From Smallanthus sonchifolius (lineage: Eukaryota; Streptophyta; Magnoliopsida; Asterales; Asteraceae): a stretch of DNA of 64,000 nt. The notes under the pieces are model-generated. The model was not told the DNA's origin. It was given only the letters and a program-made list of their open reading frames with translations, and did not search any database. The stretch is taken from positions 26,964,350-27,028,349 of the forward strand of contig CM042030.1 in NCBI GenBank assembly GCA_023525975.1. Reading direction: 5' to 3'. Every line of letters begins with the position of its first letter. Position 1 is the first letter of the stretch. The translations under genes were made by a program, and so were the position numbers. Of this stretch, positions 46,413 to 57,226 are shown in pieces.

Positions 46413-49400
46413 TTACGCAAAACGCTTCTCCTTTCGGTCTAAGATAGCCACGGGTTCTTCGATGTAGTTAAGGCTGTTGTCAACCTCGATGTCAGTAAGT
46501 GGTACGTGAGTCGATTCATCCGCCAAACACTTTCGCAAGTGTGATACATGGAAGGTTGGATGAATCCGACTTAACTCATCAGGCAACTCCAACCGATATG
46601 CGACTTCACCAACTCGTGCCATTATCCTGAATGGTCCGACAAACCTAGGATTTAACTTTCCTCTCTTTCTGAATCGTATGATTCCCTTCCAGGGCGACAC
46701 TTTCAACATTACTCTGTCCCCAACATCAAACTCGATAGGCCTTCGTCGTCTATCCGCATAGGACTTCTGACGATCTTGCGCGGCCTTCATTCGCGCTTTA
46801 ATCTGATCAAACCTTTCCGACATTTCTTTTACGACTTCCAGACTTCCTAACTCTTTCTGTCCAATTTCACCCCAACAAACCGGGGTCCTACATCTTCTCC
46901 CATACAACATTTCGTAAGGCGGCATGCCTATCGTCGTATGATGACTATTGTTGTAGGAGAATTCGGCTAACGGCAGATGACTGTCCCAACTGCCACCGAA
47001 GTCAATAATACAAGCACGGAGCATATCCTCCAAAGTCTGAATGGTCCTTTCGGACTGACCATCCGTTTGCGGGTGGTATGCTGTGCTGATATTAAGCCTC
47101 GTGCCCATCGCCTCGTGAAATCTTTTCCAGAACCTCGATGTGAATCGTGTGTCCCGGTCAGATACGATCGTCAAAGGCATCCCATGCCGTGCTACTACTT
47201 CGTTGATAAACACTTCTGCTAACCTTTCCGACGAGAACGCCTCGCGAATAGGTAGGAAATGAGCACTCTTCGTTAATCGGTCCACAATTACCCAAATGGC
47301 GTCATGACCTTTAGCTGTGCGAGGTAGCTTAGTTATGAAGTCCATGGTAATGTGTTCCCACTTCCATTCCGGTATATCAAGTGGTTGAATCTTTCCATAC
47401 GGTTTCTGGTGTTCGGCCTTTACTTGCGAGCAAGTCAAGCACTTGCTTACATACTTCGTCACATCACATTTCATTCCAGGCCACCAGTAGTCCTTCTTCA
47501 GATCTTGGTACATTTTATTGGTACCAGGATGGATAGAGTAACAAGACTTATGAGCCTCATCCAAGATTTTGGTTCTAAGTTCGCCACCCATAGGTATCCA
47601 TACCCGTCCATAACGTGTTCTAACACCAAGGGTGTTATATTCCAACTTGTCCTGTTGGCCCACCATCCTTTCTCCCTTTATATTTTCTTCCTTCAAAGCT
47701 TCATCTTGAGCTCTTTCGATTTCTCTCATCACATCCGATGTTACCACCAACTGGTAAGCTTTCACTCTAATAGGAGTAGGCACATCCTTTCGGCTTAGAG
47801 CGTCAGCCACCACGTTTGCCTTTCCAGGGTGGTACATTATTTCACAGTCATAGTCCTTCAGGAGTTCCAACCATCTCCTCTGCCTCATATTAAGCTCCTT
47901 TTGTTCGAAGAAGTACTTCAAACTTTTGTGGTCGGAGTAAATAGTAAACTTTACCCCGTACAGGTAGTGCCTCCAGATTTTTAATGCAAATACGACAGCA
48001 GCAAGTTCCAAATCGTGAGTCGGATAGTTGACTTCGTGAACTTTCAACTGCCGCGACGCATATGCAATCACTCTACCGCGTTGCATCAACACACACCCTA
48101 ACCCCTGACCCGACGCGTCAGAGTATACCACCAGGTCTTCACTGCCCTCGGGAAGGGCCAAGACTTGAGCTTGTGTTAGCTTCTCTTTCAATTCCTTAAA
48201 CGCCTCATCCTGGGTCGAACCCCATTCGTACTTTACTTCTTTCCGAGTCAACTTTGTCAATGGCGAAGCTATTTTCGAGAAATCCTGGATGAATCTCCGA
48301 TAGTAGCCCGCCAATCCCAAGAAACTGCGGATTTCAGTTGGCGTCTTAGGAATGTCCCATTCACTTACCGTTACTATCTTTGCTGGGTCAACCATAATGC
48401 CGTTCGGGCCAATGACGTGACCTAGGAATTGGACTTCCCTAAGCCAGAACGCGCATTTGGAGAACTTAGCATACAACCTCTCCTTCTTCAGAACTTCCAA
48501 TACTTCCTTCAAGTGACACGCGTGATCACCCTCATTCTTGGAGTAGATAAGGATGTCATCGATGAACACTATTACCGATCGATCCAGCATCGGTCGACAC
48601 ACCCTATTCATTAAATCCATGAACGTTGCGGGGGCGTTCGTCAATCCGAAAGACATTACGCGGAACTCGAAATGTCCATAACGCGTGCGAAATGCAGTTT
48701 TCGGTATGTCTTCTTCCCTTACCTTCAACTGATGGTACCCGGACCGAAGGTCGATTTTCGAAAACCAACTTGCGCCTTGCAACTGGTCGAACAGGTCATC
48801 GATCCTTGGTAAAGGGTACTTGTTCTTCACCGTTCGTTTATTCAACTCGCGATAATCGATACACATTCTCATCGAACCATCTTTCTTCTTTACAAACAAC
48901 ACCGGAGCACCCCACGGCGAGATGCTCGGTTGGATAAATCCTTTCTCAAGTAACTCGTCTAGTTGGACCATAAGTTCCTTCATTTCCACTGGTGCTAGTC
49001 GATATGGAGCCTTAGCCACGGGCTGGGCATCTGGTACTAAGTCAATTCGGAACTCAATTTCTCTATCGCGTGGTATTCCAGGCAAATCCTCTGGAAACAC
49101 CTCCGGGTACTCGCGTACCACGGGTACATCGTCTAGTTCCTTCACTTCCTTACACTTGTCAATCACGTACACCAGATAAGCCTCGCATCCGCACCTCAAG
49201 TAATCCGCTGCCTTAATCATCGAGATGACGTTTGGCATCGAGGCGTCACGATCTCCAAAAACCTCAACTTTGCTACCATCCGGAGCCTTGAGTTGGATTA
49301 TTTTTCGCTTACATATGATTTGTGCTTCATTGGCAGTTAACCAATCCATACCCAACACAACATCGAACCCTCCCAAAACCATAACGAACAATCTGACAGG

Positions 49401-50885
49401 GAACCTATGACCTTCTATTTTCATCGTGGAGTTGTCAACTACATCGGTCACTCTCGCAGTTCTACCCTCAGCGGTCTCTACGCTAAAGGCCCTTTCTAGC
49501 TTACTCACAGCATACTTTACTCTATTACAAAAAGTCGCAGATATAAAACTCTTACTGGCACCCGAATCAAATAACACAGAAACAAGAGTGTTGTCAAGGA
49601 CGAACGTACCTGACGCCACATCGGGATCCTTCCTAGCCTGATCCTGCGTCAGTGCATACGCACGAGTCTTTGCACGAGATCCCTCTCCCTTCTTTTCCGG
49701 GCCCTTTCCTTTCCCGGTTTCCCCCATTCTGGGCTTCGTACATTCTCGGCTCATATGGCCGAAATCCCCACAGTTGTAGCATTTGTAGCCTTGCGGGCAT
49801 TCACGGGAGTAGTGCCCGGTCTTGCCACACTTAAAGCACAGGCTAGATCTCAGTCTGCATTCACCTACATGTTCCCTTCCACACTTCTTACAAACAGTCG
49901 GCTCATCCACCCGAGCCCTTTTATCACGAGCCCCAAACATCTTTCCCCCAGTTCGCTTGTTTGAGAAGCTCGGTCTCTTCTTTTGTTCTTCAACGACAAC
50001 AACATTCAGTGCCAGATCGTCAAATACCACGCCGCTTAGCTCTACTGCCGAATCATAGGTAGTGGGGGTGTTTGCCTTCACGTAGGTGCGGACCTGGTCC
50101 GGCAACCCTTGAATATAACAGGCAATCTTTCTCTCTTCAGTAGTGACAAGGTGTGGCACCAGACGTGCCAGTTCATTAAATCGGGTTGTGTATTGCCGGT
50201 GCGTCATGCTTCCGGCCTTCAAACCCAAAAATTCCCTCTCTACCTTCTCAATCTCGTTCCTTGGGCAGAAATTCTTGATTACCAAGGTTTTCAAGTCAGC
50301 CCACATCATCGCATCTACAATCTCGCTCCCTTTTGCCTGTCGTACACCTTCCCACCAATGGGATGCTTCCTCCCTCAAGGAGTTAGCAGCAAACTTCACT
50401 ACTTGATTAGCTCGACACTCGCTCAGACGAGTGGCAGCTTCCATACGGATCACCCAATCAAAAGTAGCCACCGCGTCCTTCTTCCCAGTCAGGATCGGCG
50501 GATCACATGCCTTAAAGGACTTATAATCACATCCGCGAGCAGGCGGTGTATTGTCAGTCTCATTATTTTGGGCACCAATTGCCGCGCTAGACCCACCCGC
50601 CCCATTGACCTGCTTCAATGCTTCTGCCAACAGACCTGGCAGAGAAGCCTTCATCAGTTCTGTGAACTCTCGAGCTATAGCTGCTCTCACTTCGGGTTCA
50701 AAAGTGAAAGGTTGTTCTTCAACCTGTGTCTGCTCAACTTCATGCACACTAACCGCCGGTTCAGTGTGAACACTTCCTTCTTCACTATACTCTTGGCGCG
50801 CAGGGATCCTGCCACGCCCACTATTTCGACCGCCGGTACGACCACCGGTACGGCCACCACGTCTTCCGTTTCCTCTCCTTGCCAT
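46413..50885 (-). CDS. gag-pol: G6 gag-pol polyprotein, 1490 codons, open; C-terminal chromodomain lost to a 1-base shift
   Basis: A basic RGG/RTGG-rich N-terminus (1-30) is followed by the capsid domain (about 120-290) and zinc knuckles at 332-343, 350-363 and 369-382. The retropepsin DSG is at 440-442. RT is at about 600-850, with FIDD 774-777. RNase H has D923, E960 and D985. The integrase zinc motif is H1112, H1119, C1149, C1152, and the catalytic triad D1182, D1243, E1279 (D,D35,E). The GPF module is at 1417-1419. All catalytic residues are present. The frame ends ILDRKEKRFA at 46413. In the next frame the expected chromodomain tail continues for about 40 codons (ending near 46310). A run of four A (46419-46422, plus strand) is one base longer than the frame needs. 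Start ATG chosen because it follows the putative acceptor and the basic leader matches G3. Confidence 0.97.
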   Translation of the reverse strand: MARRGNGRRGGRTGGRTGGRNSGRGRIPARQEYSEEGSVHTEPAVSVHEVEQTQVEEQPFTFEPEVRAAIAREFTELMKASLPGLLAEALKQVNGAGGSSAAIGAQNNETDNTPPARGCDYKSFKACDPPILTGKKDAVATFDWVIRMEAATRLSECRANQVVKFAANSLREEASHWWEGVRQAKGSEIVDAMMWADLKTLVIKNFCPRNEIEKVEREFLGLKAGSMTHRQYTTRFNELARLVPHLVTTEERKIACYIQGLPDQVRTYVKANTPTTYDSAVELSGVVFDDLALNVVVVEEQKKRPSFSNKRTGGKMFGARDKRARVDEPTVCKKCGREHVGECRLRSSLCFKCGKTGHYSRECPQGYKCYNCGDFGHMSRECTKPRMGETGKGKGPEKKGEGSRAKTRAYALTQDQARKDPDVASGTFVLDNTLVSVLFDSGASKSFISATFCNRVKYAVSKLERAFSVETAEGRTARVTDVVDNSTMKIEGHRFPVRLFVMVLGGFDVVLGMDWLTANEAQIICKRKIIQLKAPDGSKVEVFGDRDASMPNVISMIKAADYLRCGCEAYLVYVIDKCKEVKELDDVPVVREYPEVFPEDLPGIPRDREIEFRIDLVPDAQPVAKAPYRLAPVEMKELMVQLDELLEKGFIQPSISPWGAPVLFVKKKDGSMRMCIDYRELNKRTVKNKYPLPRIDDLFDQLQGASWFSKIDLRSGYHQLKVREEDIPKTAFRTRYGHFEFRVMSFGLTNAPATFMDLMNRVCRPMLDRSVIVFIDDILIYSKNEGDHACHLKEVLEVLKKERLYAKFSKCAFWLREVQFLGHVIGPNGIMVDPAKIVTVSEWDIPKTPTEIRSFLGLAGYYRRFIQDFSKIASPLTKLTRKEVKYEWGSTQDEAFKELKEKLTQAQVLALPEGSEDLVVYSDASGQGLGCVLMQRGRVIAYASRQLKVHEVNYPTHDLELAAVVFALKIWRHYLYGVKFTIYSDHKSLKYFFEQKELNMRQRRWLELLKDYDCEIMYHPGKANVVADALSRKDVPTPIRVKAYQLVVTSDVMREIERAQDEALKEENIKGERMVGQQDKLEYNTLGVRTRYGRVWIPMGGELRTKILDEAHKSCYSIHPGTNKMYQDLKKDYWWPGMKCDVTKYVSKCLTCSQVKAEHQKPYGKIQPLDIPEWKWEHITMDFITKLPRTAKGHDAIWVIVDRLTKSAHFLPIREAFSSERLAEVFINEVVARHGMPLTIVSDRDTRFTSRFWKRFHEAMGTRLNISTAYHPQTDGQSERTIQTLEDMLRACIIDFGGSWDSHLPLAEFSYNNSHHTTIGMPPYEMLYGRRCRTPVCWGEIGQKELGSLEVVKEMSERFDQIKARMKAAQDRQKSYADRRRRPIEFDVGDRVMLKVSPWKGIIRFRKRGKLNPRFVGPFRIMARVGEVAYRLELPDELSRIHPTFHVSHLRKCLADESTHVPLTDIEVDNSLNYIEEPVAILDRKEKRFA

Positions 50886-50891
50886 TACGTT

Positions 50892-51101
50892 CTATAAGAC
50901 AAGAAATCCAATGTCATCACGCTAGTTAACAAATAAAATTCAATAAGTACTGTAAGATGTTAATATACACTGGCCATCTGCAATTAACCATTACACTACC
51001 TTTCGATTTCTATTTGACCACCTTTGTGATTCCATCAGAACACAAGTCCTTTCCTAACCCTTCCTAAGGCATACTACATACACATACTCTACTTTTCATA
51101 C
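50892..51101 (-). promoter_or_regulatory. Possible leader intron between the G6 primer site and gag
   Basis: Minus strand: GCATCAG|GTATGAAAAG (donor, 51101) and TTGTCTTATAG|AACGTA (acceptor, 50892) bound 210 nt. The preceding mini-exon carries ATGCCAGTACGGGTAACTC, similar to G3 and G8, and the gag ATG lies six bases after the acceptor. Confidence 0.45.
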
Positions 51102-51200
51102 CTGATGCTGTGGCTCGAGTTACCCGTACTGGCATCCGCTTTCGGTCCCATTCAAAGTTTAAGTTCAGACACTGGGAGTGTCCGAATCTCTCAAACTATT

Positions 51201-51212
51201 GCTCTGATACCA
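51201..51212 (-). other. G6 primer binding site
   Basis: Minus strand TGGTATCAGAGC, three bases from the LTR edge at 51216. Confidence 0.95.
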
Positions 51213-51477
51213 ACTTGTAAGGCCCCAAACCCGGGAGGCCCCACTTGTTGGAATTACTCATTCACAAACAGTTCTTAAACATGAATATCAAATAACGCAG
51301 CGGAAAAATTTCATTTAAACATAACTTAATCGTTGTTCATACATGCGGAAGCGTAAACATTGATTAAAACATATTTACATCATAACTAAACATAACGGGA
51401 TGCCAGTCTTCAAAGCAGTCGGGTAACTCTTCATCTCTAGCCAAGCATCACCGTCCATCCTCATAACCTGCCTTAAC

Positions 51478-52431
51478 CTGAATGTGTACACTTAAAAACG
51501 TCAGCTACGCTGGTGAGTTCTAGTTTTCGTTCGTTTTAAGAAATGGTTCATCATTCAAACATTCAGTAGGGTTTAACATTCGTATAAGAAAACAGGGCCT
51601 TTCATTCGTAAACCTTCGCACATTTAAACACGATCATTTGTTTAAATCATTAACATTCATTTAAGTCATACAATATTATCTAAAATCTGTATCGTTACGC
51701 GTCTCTATGTCCCCGTAGGAACTTTTAATGTTGTGGGCAACCGTTACGTATCGCCGTCATTGCCACAACCATACACTACGTAGGGTCAACCGTTACGTAT
51801 CGCCGTCATTGCCCAACCCTTCAATGCGTGGGGTCAACCGTTACGTATCGCCGTCATTGCCCAACACGCATCTTTCCTTTGGAAATCAACCGTTACGTAT
51901 CGCCGTCATTGTTTTCCCATTACCTCGTTCGTTAGGATGATCGTCATCACCCGAGTAACCGTCGTTACTCCCTTACCAGTTGTACAACATCAAAACCATT
52001 GACATGCCACAGAGACAATGCCCCTGTTGTTCTTGTGGTAACTATGGCTCACTGTCCATAATTTACCACAAGGCTGGGAATCACATTCCCAGACTTCATT
52101 CGTCAATTCCATTCATTCGACAGATTAGATTTGTAATGACTTCTTTAAAACATTTGCCCCTTTTTGTTTTCTTTTCATAAAACCTTTCCTTCATTTTCAA
52201 AACCCTTTACCTTTTCATTAAACCATTTCTTTATAACATTCGTTCGTAAGCATTTCGTTCATAAACTTTCTTTCCATAAACCCTTCGTTCCAAATCAGTT
52301 CCTTTCGTAAACGTAGTTTCATAAACATCATTTTATAAAACATCATTTCATAAAACATCATTTCATACGTGTACACACCAGCCCGAAAACATTATATAAA
52401 AACATTTAAAAGAGGGCTTCTAGAACTCACC
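51478..52431 (-). promoter_or_regulatory. G6 5' LTR donor/hairpin/acceptor module
   Basis: Minus strand: 12 complementary bases between GGTGAGTTCTAG (52431-52420) and CTAGAACTCACC (51523-51512). CAGC-gta-GCTG follows and then ACATTCAG|GTTAAGG near 51478. The intervening part has four copies of a CAACCGTTACGTATCGCCG repeat, starting at about 51738. Confidence 0.55.
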
Positions 52432-53229
52432 TTATTAGCTAGTCTTGGTTGTCCTAATCAATGGTCCAACCACGTCACTTCCGATCTGAATTGGTTACAA
52501 AACACATATATCAGACCTAACCTCGATTCCCACTCTTCTCAGCTGTTATAGGCGAACTTAATGCTAAGTTCGCCTCCCCTGGCTTAGGCGAACTTATAAG
52601 CGAACTTAATAAGTTCGCTTACCCTGTGGCCAAGCGAACTTAACCCAGGCGAACATAATAAGTTCGCCTACCCTGTGGCCAAGCGAACTTAACCCAGGCG
52701 AACATAATAAGTTCGCCTACCCTGTGGCCAAGCGAACTTAACCCAGGCGAACATAATAAGTTCGCCTACCCTGTGGCCAAGCGAACTTGCCAAACGAACA
52801 TAATAAGGCGAACTTGATAAGTTCGCCTCCCCAAGCGAACTTGACAGGCGAACTTGCTAAGTTCGCCTGCAACATCAGTCATCTTCCCCAAAAGTCCCGA
52901 AAATTGCGGATTTAGGTTCGGTTATGTCAAAACTTCAACCTTCTTTGCTCAAAACAACCGTTTTTCATTGTAGATACTAAACCTAAGCTTATTCTTAAGT
53001 TTCATCCGTAAAAACTTCCGATTTTTCACCCAAAACCCGAAAAACCCTAAAACGAACAAAAACTCAGATTTAGGTCGGATCGTTACCTGAATCGAGCTTC
53101 TGATCTGGAGGTTTCCTTCACGAGTGCAAGAGACACGTTCCGGTGCAATCTTGTGCGATTCCGTCACTTTCTCTCTCTACGGTTTTCTCTCTCTAGAATG
53201 TCAAAGAGCAGAAGAATGAGTGCCTTGGA

Positions 53230-53238
53230 CTATTTATA
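53230..53238 (-). promoter_or_regulatory. TATA box of the G6 5' LTR
   Basis: Minus strand CCCTATAAATAGTCC, about 100 bp inside the LTR and about 360 bp before the palindromic array. Confidence 0.65.
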
Positions 53239-53340
53239 GGGAAGACCTCCCCAAGCCCGGTTCGCGACTGACCCGGTCCAACTTCGGCCCACTTGAACTC
53301 GTTAACTTTATTTTTCGTCATTTTGGGATGTTACATAATA

Positions 53341-56300
53341 AAAAGTAAATGTTGTTTAATAATAATAGTAAGCAATAAAAGTAACGATATTACTTAAGAT
53401 AAATAGTTCATGTAAACGAATTGTAGTACTAATATTTGTGAAAATATTTGTAGCGTTAATAATATTAATGTAAAACCTAATTTACGTTTTAGTAATGGAA
53501 AATAATAGTAATGATAATAATACTAATAATGGTAAAGATAAATAATTACATAAAGTTAATATTTATAATGTTATGTTAAAATAATGCTAATGATAATAAT
53601 AATAACTAATAAAAGTAATGATAATAATAATGCATCTTTAGTAATTATAAAATTAGTAATAATAATAATACCAATCCTAACTTACAATAACAATAATGTA
53701 ATTCTTATAATAAGAATAATAACTTACATAATATTAATATTAATTAGTTTTAGACTAATTATCCCTAATATGCATGATTAGAATAAATTGTAATGATAAT
53801 AATCACCTTAAAATACTAATATATATAAATATGTGTATACAAAATTACAGATCGTATGATTTTAATTTATATACGTACATATATTACTTTCTGTCTAAAA
53901 GTTAATAGGGGTGTACATAAGTATATTAATATGTATACGTTTTGTATAGTGTTTAATAATAACATTTTCTTTGATTTTTTTGTTATTATTTCCGTTTATA
54001 TATTTTTAGTTTTCTAAATAGTATCCTTACAATTATATAGTTGTGTATATATGCATGTTTATATTCCTAAATTAAGCGTTTAATAATTATAACTAAATGT
54101 ATACACATATATCCATGTATTTGATTTTTATAAATTCTTAGTTTCTAAACAATTATGTAATTGTATATATATTTATATATCTAAATAATATATTTTATAT
54201 TTATAATTAAATGTATCTATAGGTGTGTGTATATATAAATTTTATATTTTATTTTTGTTCGGACGGAGACCTGGTTATTACAAATACACGAACGAGATTC
54301 GGTTTTACAACTAAATCTCGAGTGGTCGGGATTGAGTCGGTTTAGCTCAACTAACTATTACACACCTTTACATATTACAAAAATCCAAAAATAAATACAA
54401 ACTTAACACGGGTTTGTATCTATTCTCACGCACGCGAACCCGCTTGTTGTTTTTTGCCGTTGGCCCGCCTTTGACTAGCGTTTTCTGCTGTTGACCGAAT
54501 TTGACCAGTTTAACATTGGTTGACCGAAACACGGGATTGTCGAGAATGACCCGAGCAGTCCCGCCTATCTGGGTGACAGGTCGTCTTCACTGTAACCTGT
54601 CAAAAATCCATATGAACACCCGGGAATGAAACCCGGCCACGTAAAGACTCGACTTAACCGGATACGTTAAACAGAAAACAATGTCAAAATGTATGTAGGT
54701 TTATACCCGGATAGGATTGTCATGAGGAGGGAAAGAACTTACACAACAACAAAAATAGATTGAAACCCTAGCACGACTGTTGTCGGGTCTTCATTTCGCC
54801 GCCAGGGACCGTCGGAACCCTAGTTGCCCTTGCTGGGTTCTTTCTTGCCGTCGTCGTGTCTCCTGCCGCCAAAGTCACGACGGAACCCTAGTCCCGTCGT
54901 CTGTCTTCCTCCCTTGAATCCGCCGCCTACTGCCTCGAGGCCACTGCCGCCAGCGTGCCTGTTCCACCATCATCGCCGCCATCTCCGGAGAGGATGGGGG
55001 TTACCGGCTTCCCTCTCATTCTCGATCTCTCTCTCTCTAGTTATCTTGTTAGTGTGTTCTTGGTTTGTAGAAGATGGATAATAGAAGATGAAAGAATCTA
55101 AGGATGAAGACGATGGTGGCTGGGGGTGGTGTTGCTGTAGGAGCTCCACCGTGAGGGGCGGCCGGAGTAGGAAGCTCATTCCCCCCTCTCTCTCGTGGCT
55201 CTCCCTGTATGTCTCTGAATTTTCTTTGAAATGAAGATGGAATATAAGTGTTTTAATTTGTTTTAAAAAAAGAATAAAAAGAAAAGTCAATTTCTTGGGT
55301 GTGTAAAACGAATATATTGTGCAGAGATTTCTTAGATTTACCAAGATTTAGATTTTAGAAGATGTCTTGTAAAAGGAAAACTAAATAAATAAATAATAAA
55401 ATTTTATAATGTCTAAAAGCTGCAGGCAAAACAAACTAAATAAATAAATAATAAAATTTTATAATGTCTAAAAGCTGCAGGCAAAACCAGTATGAATTGA
55501 ACTGGTTTTGATATATGGCATGTTCTTCGAGTCACCGTCTCGTCAATTAAATACAATTTTTATTCTATAATTTATATTTTTATGTAATATTATGATAGAT
55601 ATTGTTTATATATTTATTTCATAAAATCTCCGTCCTGATTGTTGTGTAAGCCGGTACGTGTTGATACCGCACCTGTCAAACACGCCTGCTCAAACTAATG
55701 ATTCGCGCTCTGATAATTTCTATTATTTATCAATACTAATATTATTAAGTATAATAATTAATAATTATATATTTTATTATGTTATTTCTAAAATAGCCGG
55801 TATTACTCTTGTACCGTGTTCTCACATGCATTCGCTTCGGGTAAAACATGTCGCAGTCACTTCCTAAATAATAATAATATTAACAAGTTAATATGATAGG
55901 CATAATACATGTTTATATTATTTAGTTATACCGGGTTTAGCATAACCCGCTGATGTCCACACCGGTATTTGTCGCAGTCGCGCATCCAATGCCGCATATC
56001 TCACGTATAAATTCTTAGGCAGTCGCTCCAGTTAAATACTAGTTTTTATTTATATTATTTATTTGTGATTTGACGTCTAAATATTCTATCACGTCAGCTA
56101 ATCGGTAATAGCCCCTACGAGTGCGTTAATCATTCCAACAGCTCTCCGCGTAAAAGGTTTATTTCGTAATTATTATAAATTATATCGAATCATGTATCTA
56201 TCCGTCAAGAAATGTTTATTAGTTTGTTTTGGATTCCGCTTGTATATAGGGCCTTTAGTTGGACCATTAATGTGCCGAGTCTGCTTATCTACGGTTGGGC

Positions 56301-56463
56301 CGAGCCTAATAGGCCTGTTCAATTGTATAACCACAATATGTTTATTGGGTTCTAAATCATAGTCAAAACTGTTCAAGTTCGCTATCCAGTTGTTCAAGTA
56401 TCAAAATAGGTAACACGTAATTAAATATAAAAAAAATCAGGCCCTAAATTTGTGGTTGTTACA
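53341..56463 (-). mobile_element. G7 3' LTR, remaining part (start of LTR)
   Basis: This continues the LTR interrupted by G6. On the minus strand the LTR starts TGTAACAACC at 56463. It contains a leader-like GC-richer part (about 54700-55230), a long AT-rich part (53341-54250) and a 55-bp direct duplication (55378-55487). Joined with 42497-44091 it would be about 4.7 kb, long for this group. No host gene is recognised; the Pro/Ser-rich ORFs at 54824-55344 have no motif. Confidence 0.7.
55378..55487. repeat. Perfect 55-bp tandem duplication in the G7 LTR
   Basis: The segment from 55378 (AAACTAAATAAATAAATAAT) is repeated without change from 55433. Confidence 0.95.
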
Positions 56464-57226
56464 GTCTCCCATTGTTAAAGAAATTTCGTCCTCGAAATTT
56501 AAGTTTTTTTATTTTCTAAAATTTGATTATGAATCTCGACAGTAGTGCAAGTTTTAAAAACCACTGGACGAATTTGGAGGGAATAGAGATTTTTAAGTCA
56601 CGGTTTCAAGGGAAAAAATGACAATTGGAACTTAAAAGTTTAAGTGGATAAGACATGAATAGTCTTCGGTCTATTAGGGAAACATTGAAGAACAATTTTG
56701 ACAGTAAACAACCGACTGATTTGTCGTGCGACGAGCTTATAGAGACCTATTGTGAAACATACATTTTAATTTTAATAGCTTGAGAATTATAGGAAGCAAT
56801 TTCAATGGTTTGATGAAAGGAAACAGGCAGTTGGCTTTATCATATGAAGTCGGTATTTTGGCTAAGGGTTCATAGAGACTTTCGCAGTGGAAGTTTATGT
56901 ACACCTAATGAAGTGACAATTGATCTTGAAATGTAGTACGATGTGGAATGTGAGTGCTTTAACGTTTTTTTATAAGAGGAAAGAAATAAGTACTGACATG
57001 CGTCATAGTTTGAATATGGTCATGGAAATCAAAGGTGACAAAGGATATCTTAGACGACCCATGCACGAGGGGGGTTACTGTGTAATCATCATGATTAGCT
57101 CTTGACGGTTTGAGATAATCATCACTGCTAAGAGGAAAGAAACGATGCAAGCATATGTGGAAACTCTTAGGTAAGAGATCACACACGTAATGCTTATTAT
57201 TTGACGATTCTTTCTCCTAGATATAG
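56464..57226 (-). mobile_element. G7 internal 3' end, no recognised coding
   Basis: On the minus strand the region ends TTTCGAGGACGAAATTTC, TTTAACAATGGGAGAC and then the LTR, so it is the purine-tract side of G7. The 750 bases before it show no pol motif in any frame. It is cut at 57226 by the G8 5' LTR; the expected duplication is TATAG (57222-57226). Confidence 0.6.

Larger units (their letters stand above)
44092..53335 (-). mobile_element. G6: complete, nearly intact Ty3/gypsy chromovirus-type element, TSD TAATA
   Basis: The 3' LTR is 44092-46261 and the 5' LTR 51216-53335. TAATA is duplicated at 44087-44091 and 53336-53340. The internal part has the primer site, a possible leader intron, one 1490-codon gag-pol ORF and a purine tract. 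By eye the LTRs differ by about 17 substitutions, one single-base indel and one 49-bp repeat unit, under 1 %, so insertion is recent. It is nested in the G7 LTR. It is related to G3 (similar ends, gag and pol) but a distinct subfamily. Confidence 0.97.
51216..53335 (-). repeat. G6 5' LTR (2120 bp)
   Basis: Same structure as the 3' LTR. TATAAATAG is at 53230-53238, the palindromic array at 52550-52868, the intact donor GGTGAGTTCTAG at 52431-52420, and the distal copy CTAGAACTCACC at 51523-51512. Confidence 0.95.

Noticed and set aside
46977..50897. Plus-strand ORFs opposite the G6 polyprotein (up to 262 codons)
   Set aside because: They are antisense shadows of the gag-pol ORF without motifs of their own.
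54824..55344. Pro-rich ORFs that might be a host exon
   Set aside because: They lie inside the G7 LTR in the GC-richer leader zone, have no domain, and similar GC-rich leaders occur in the other LTRs.
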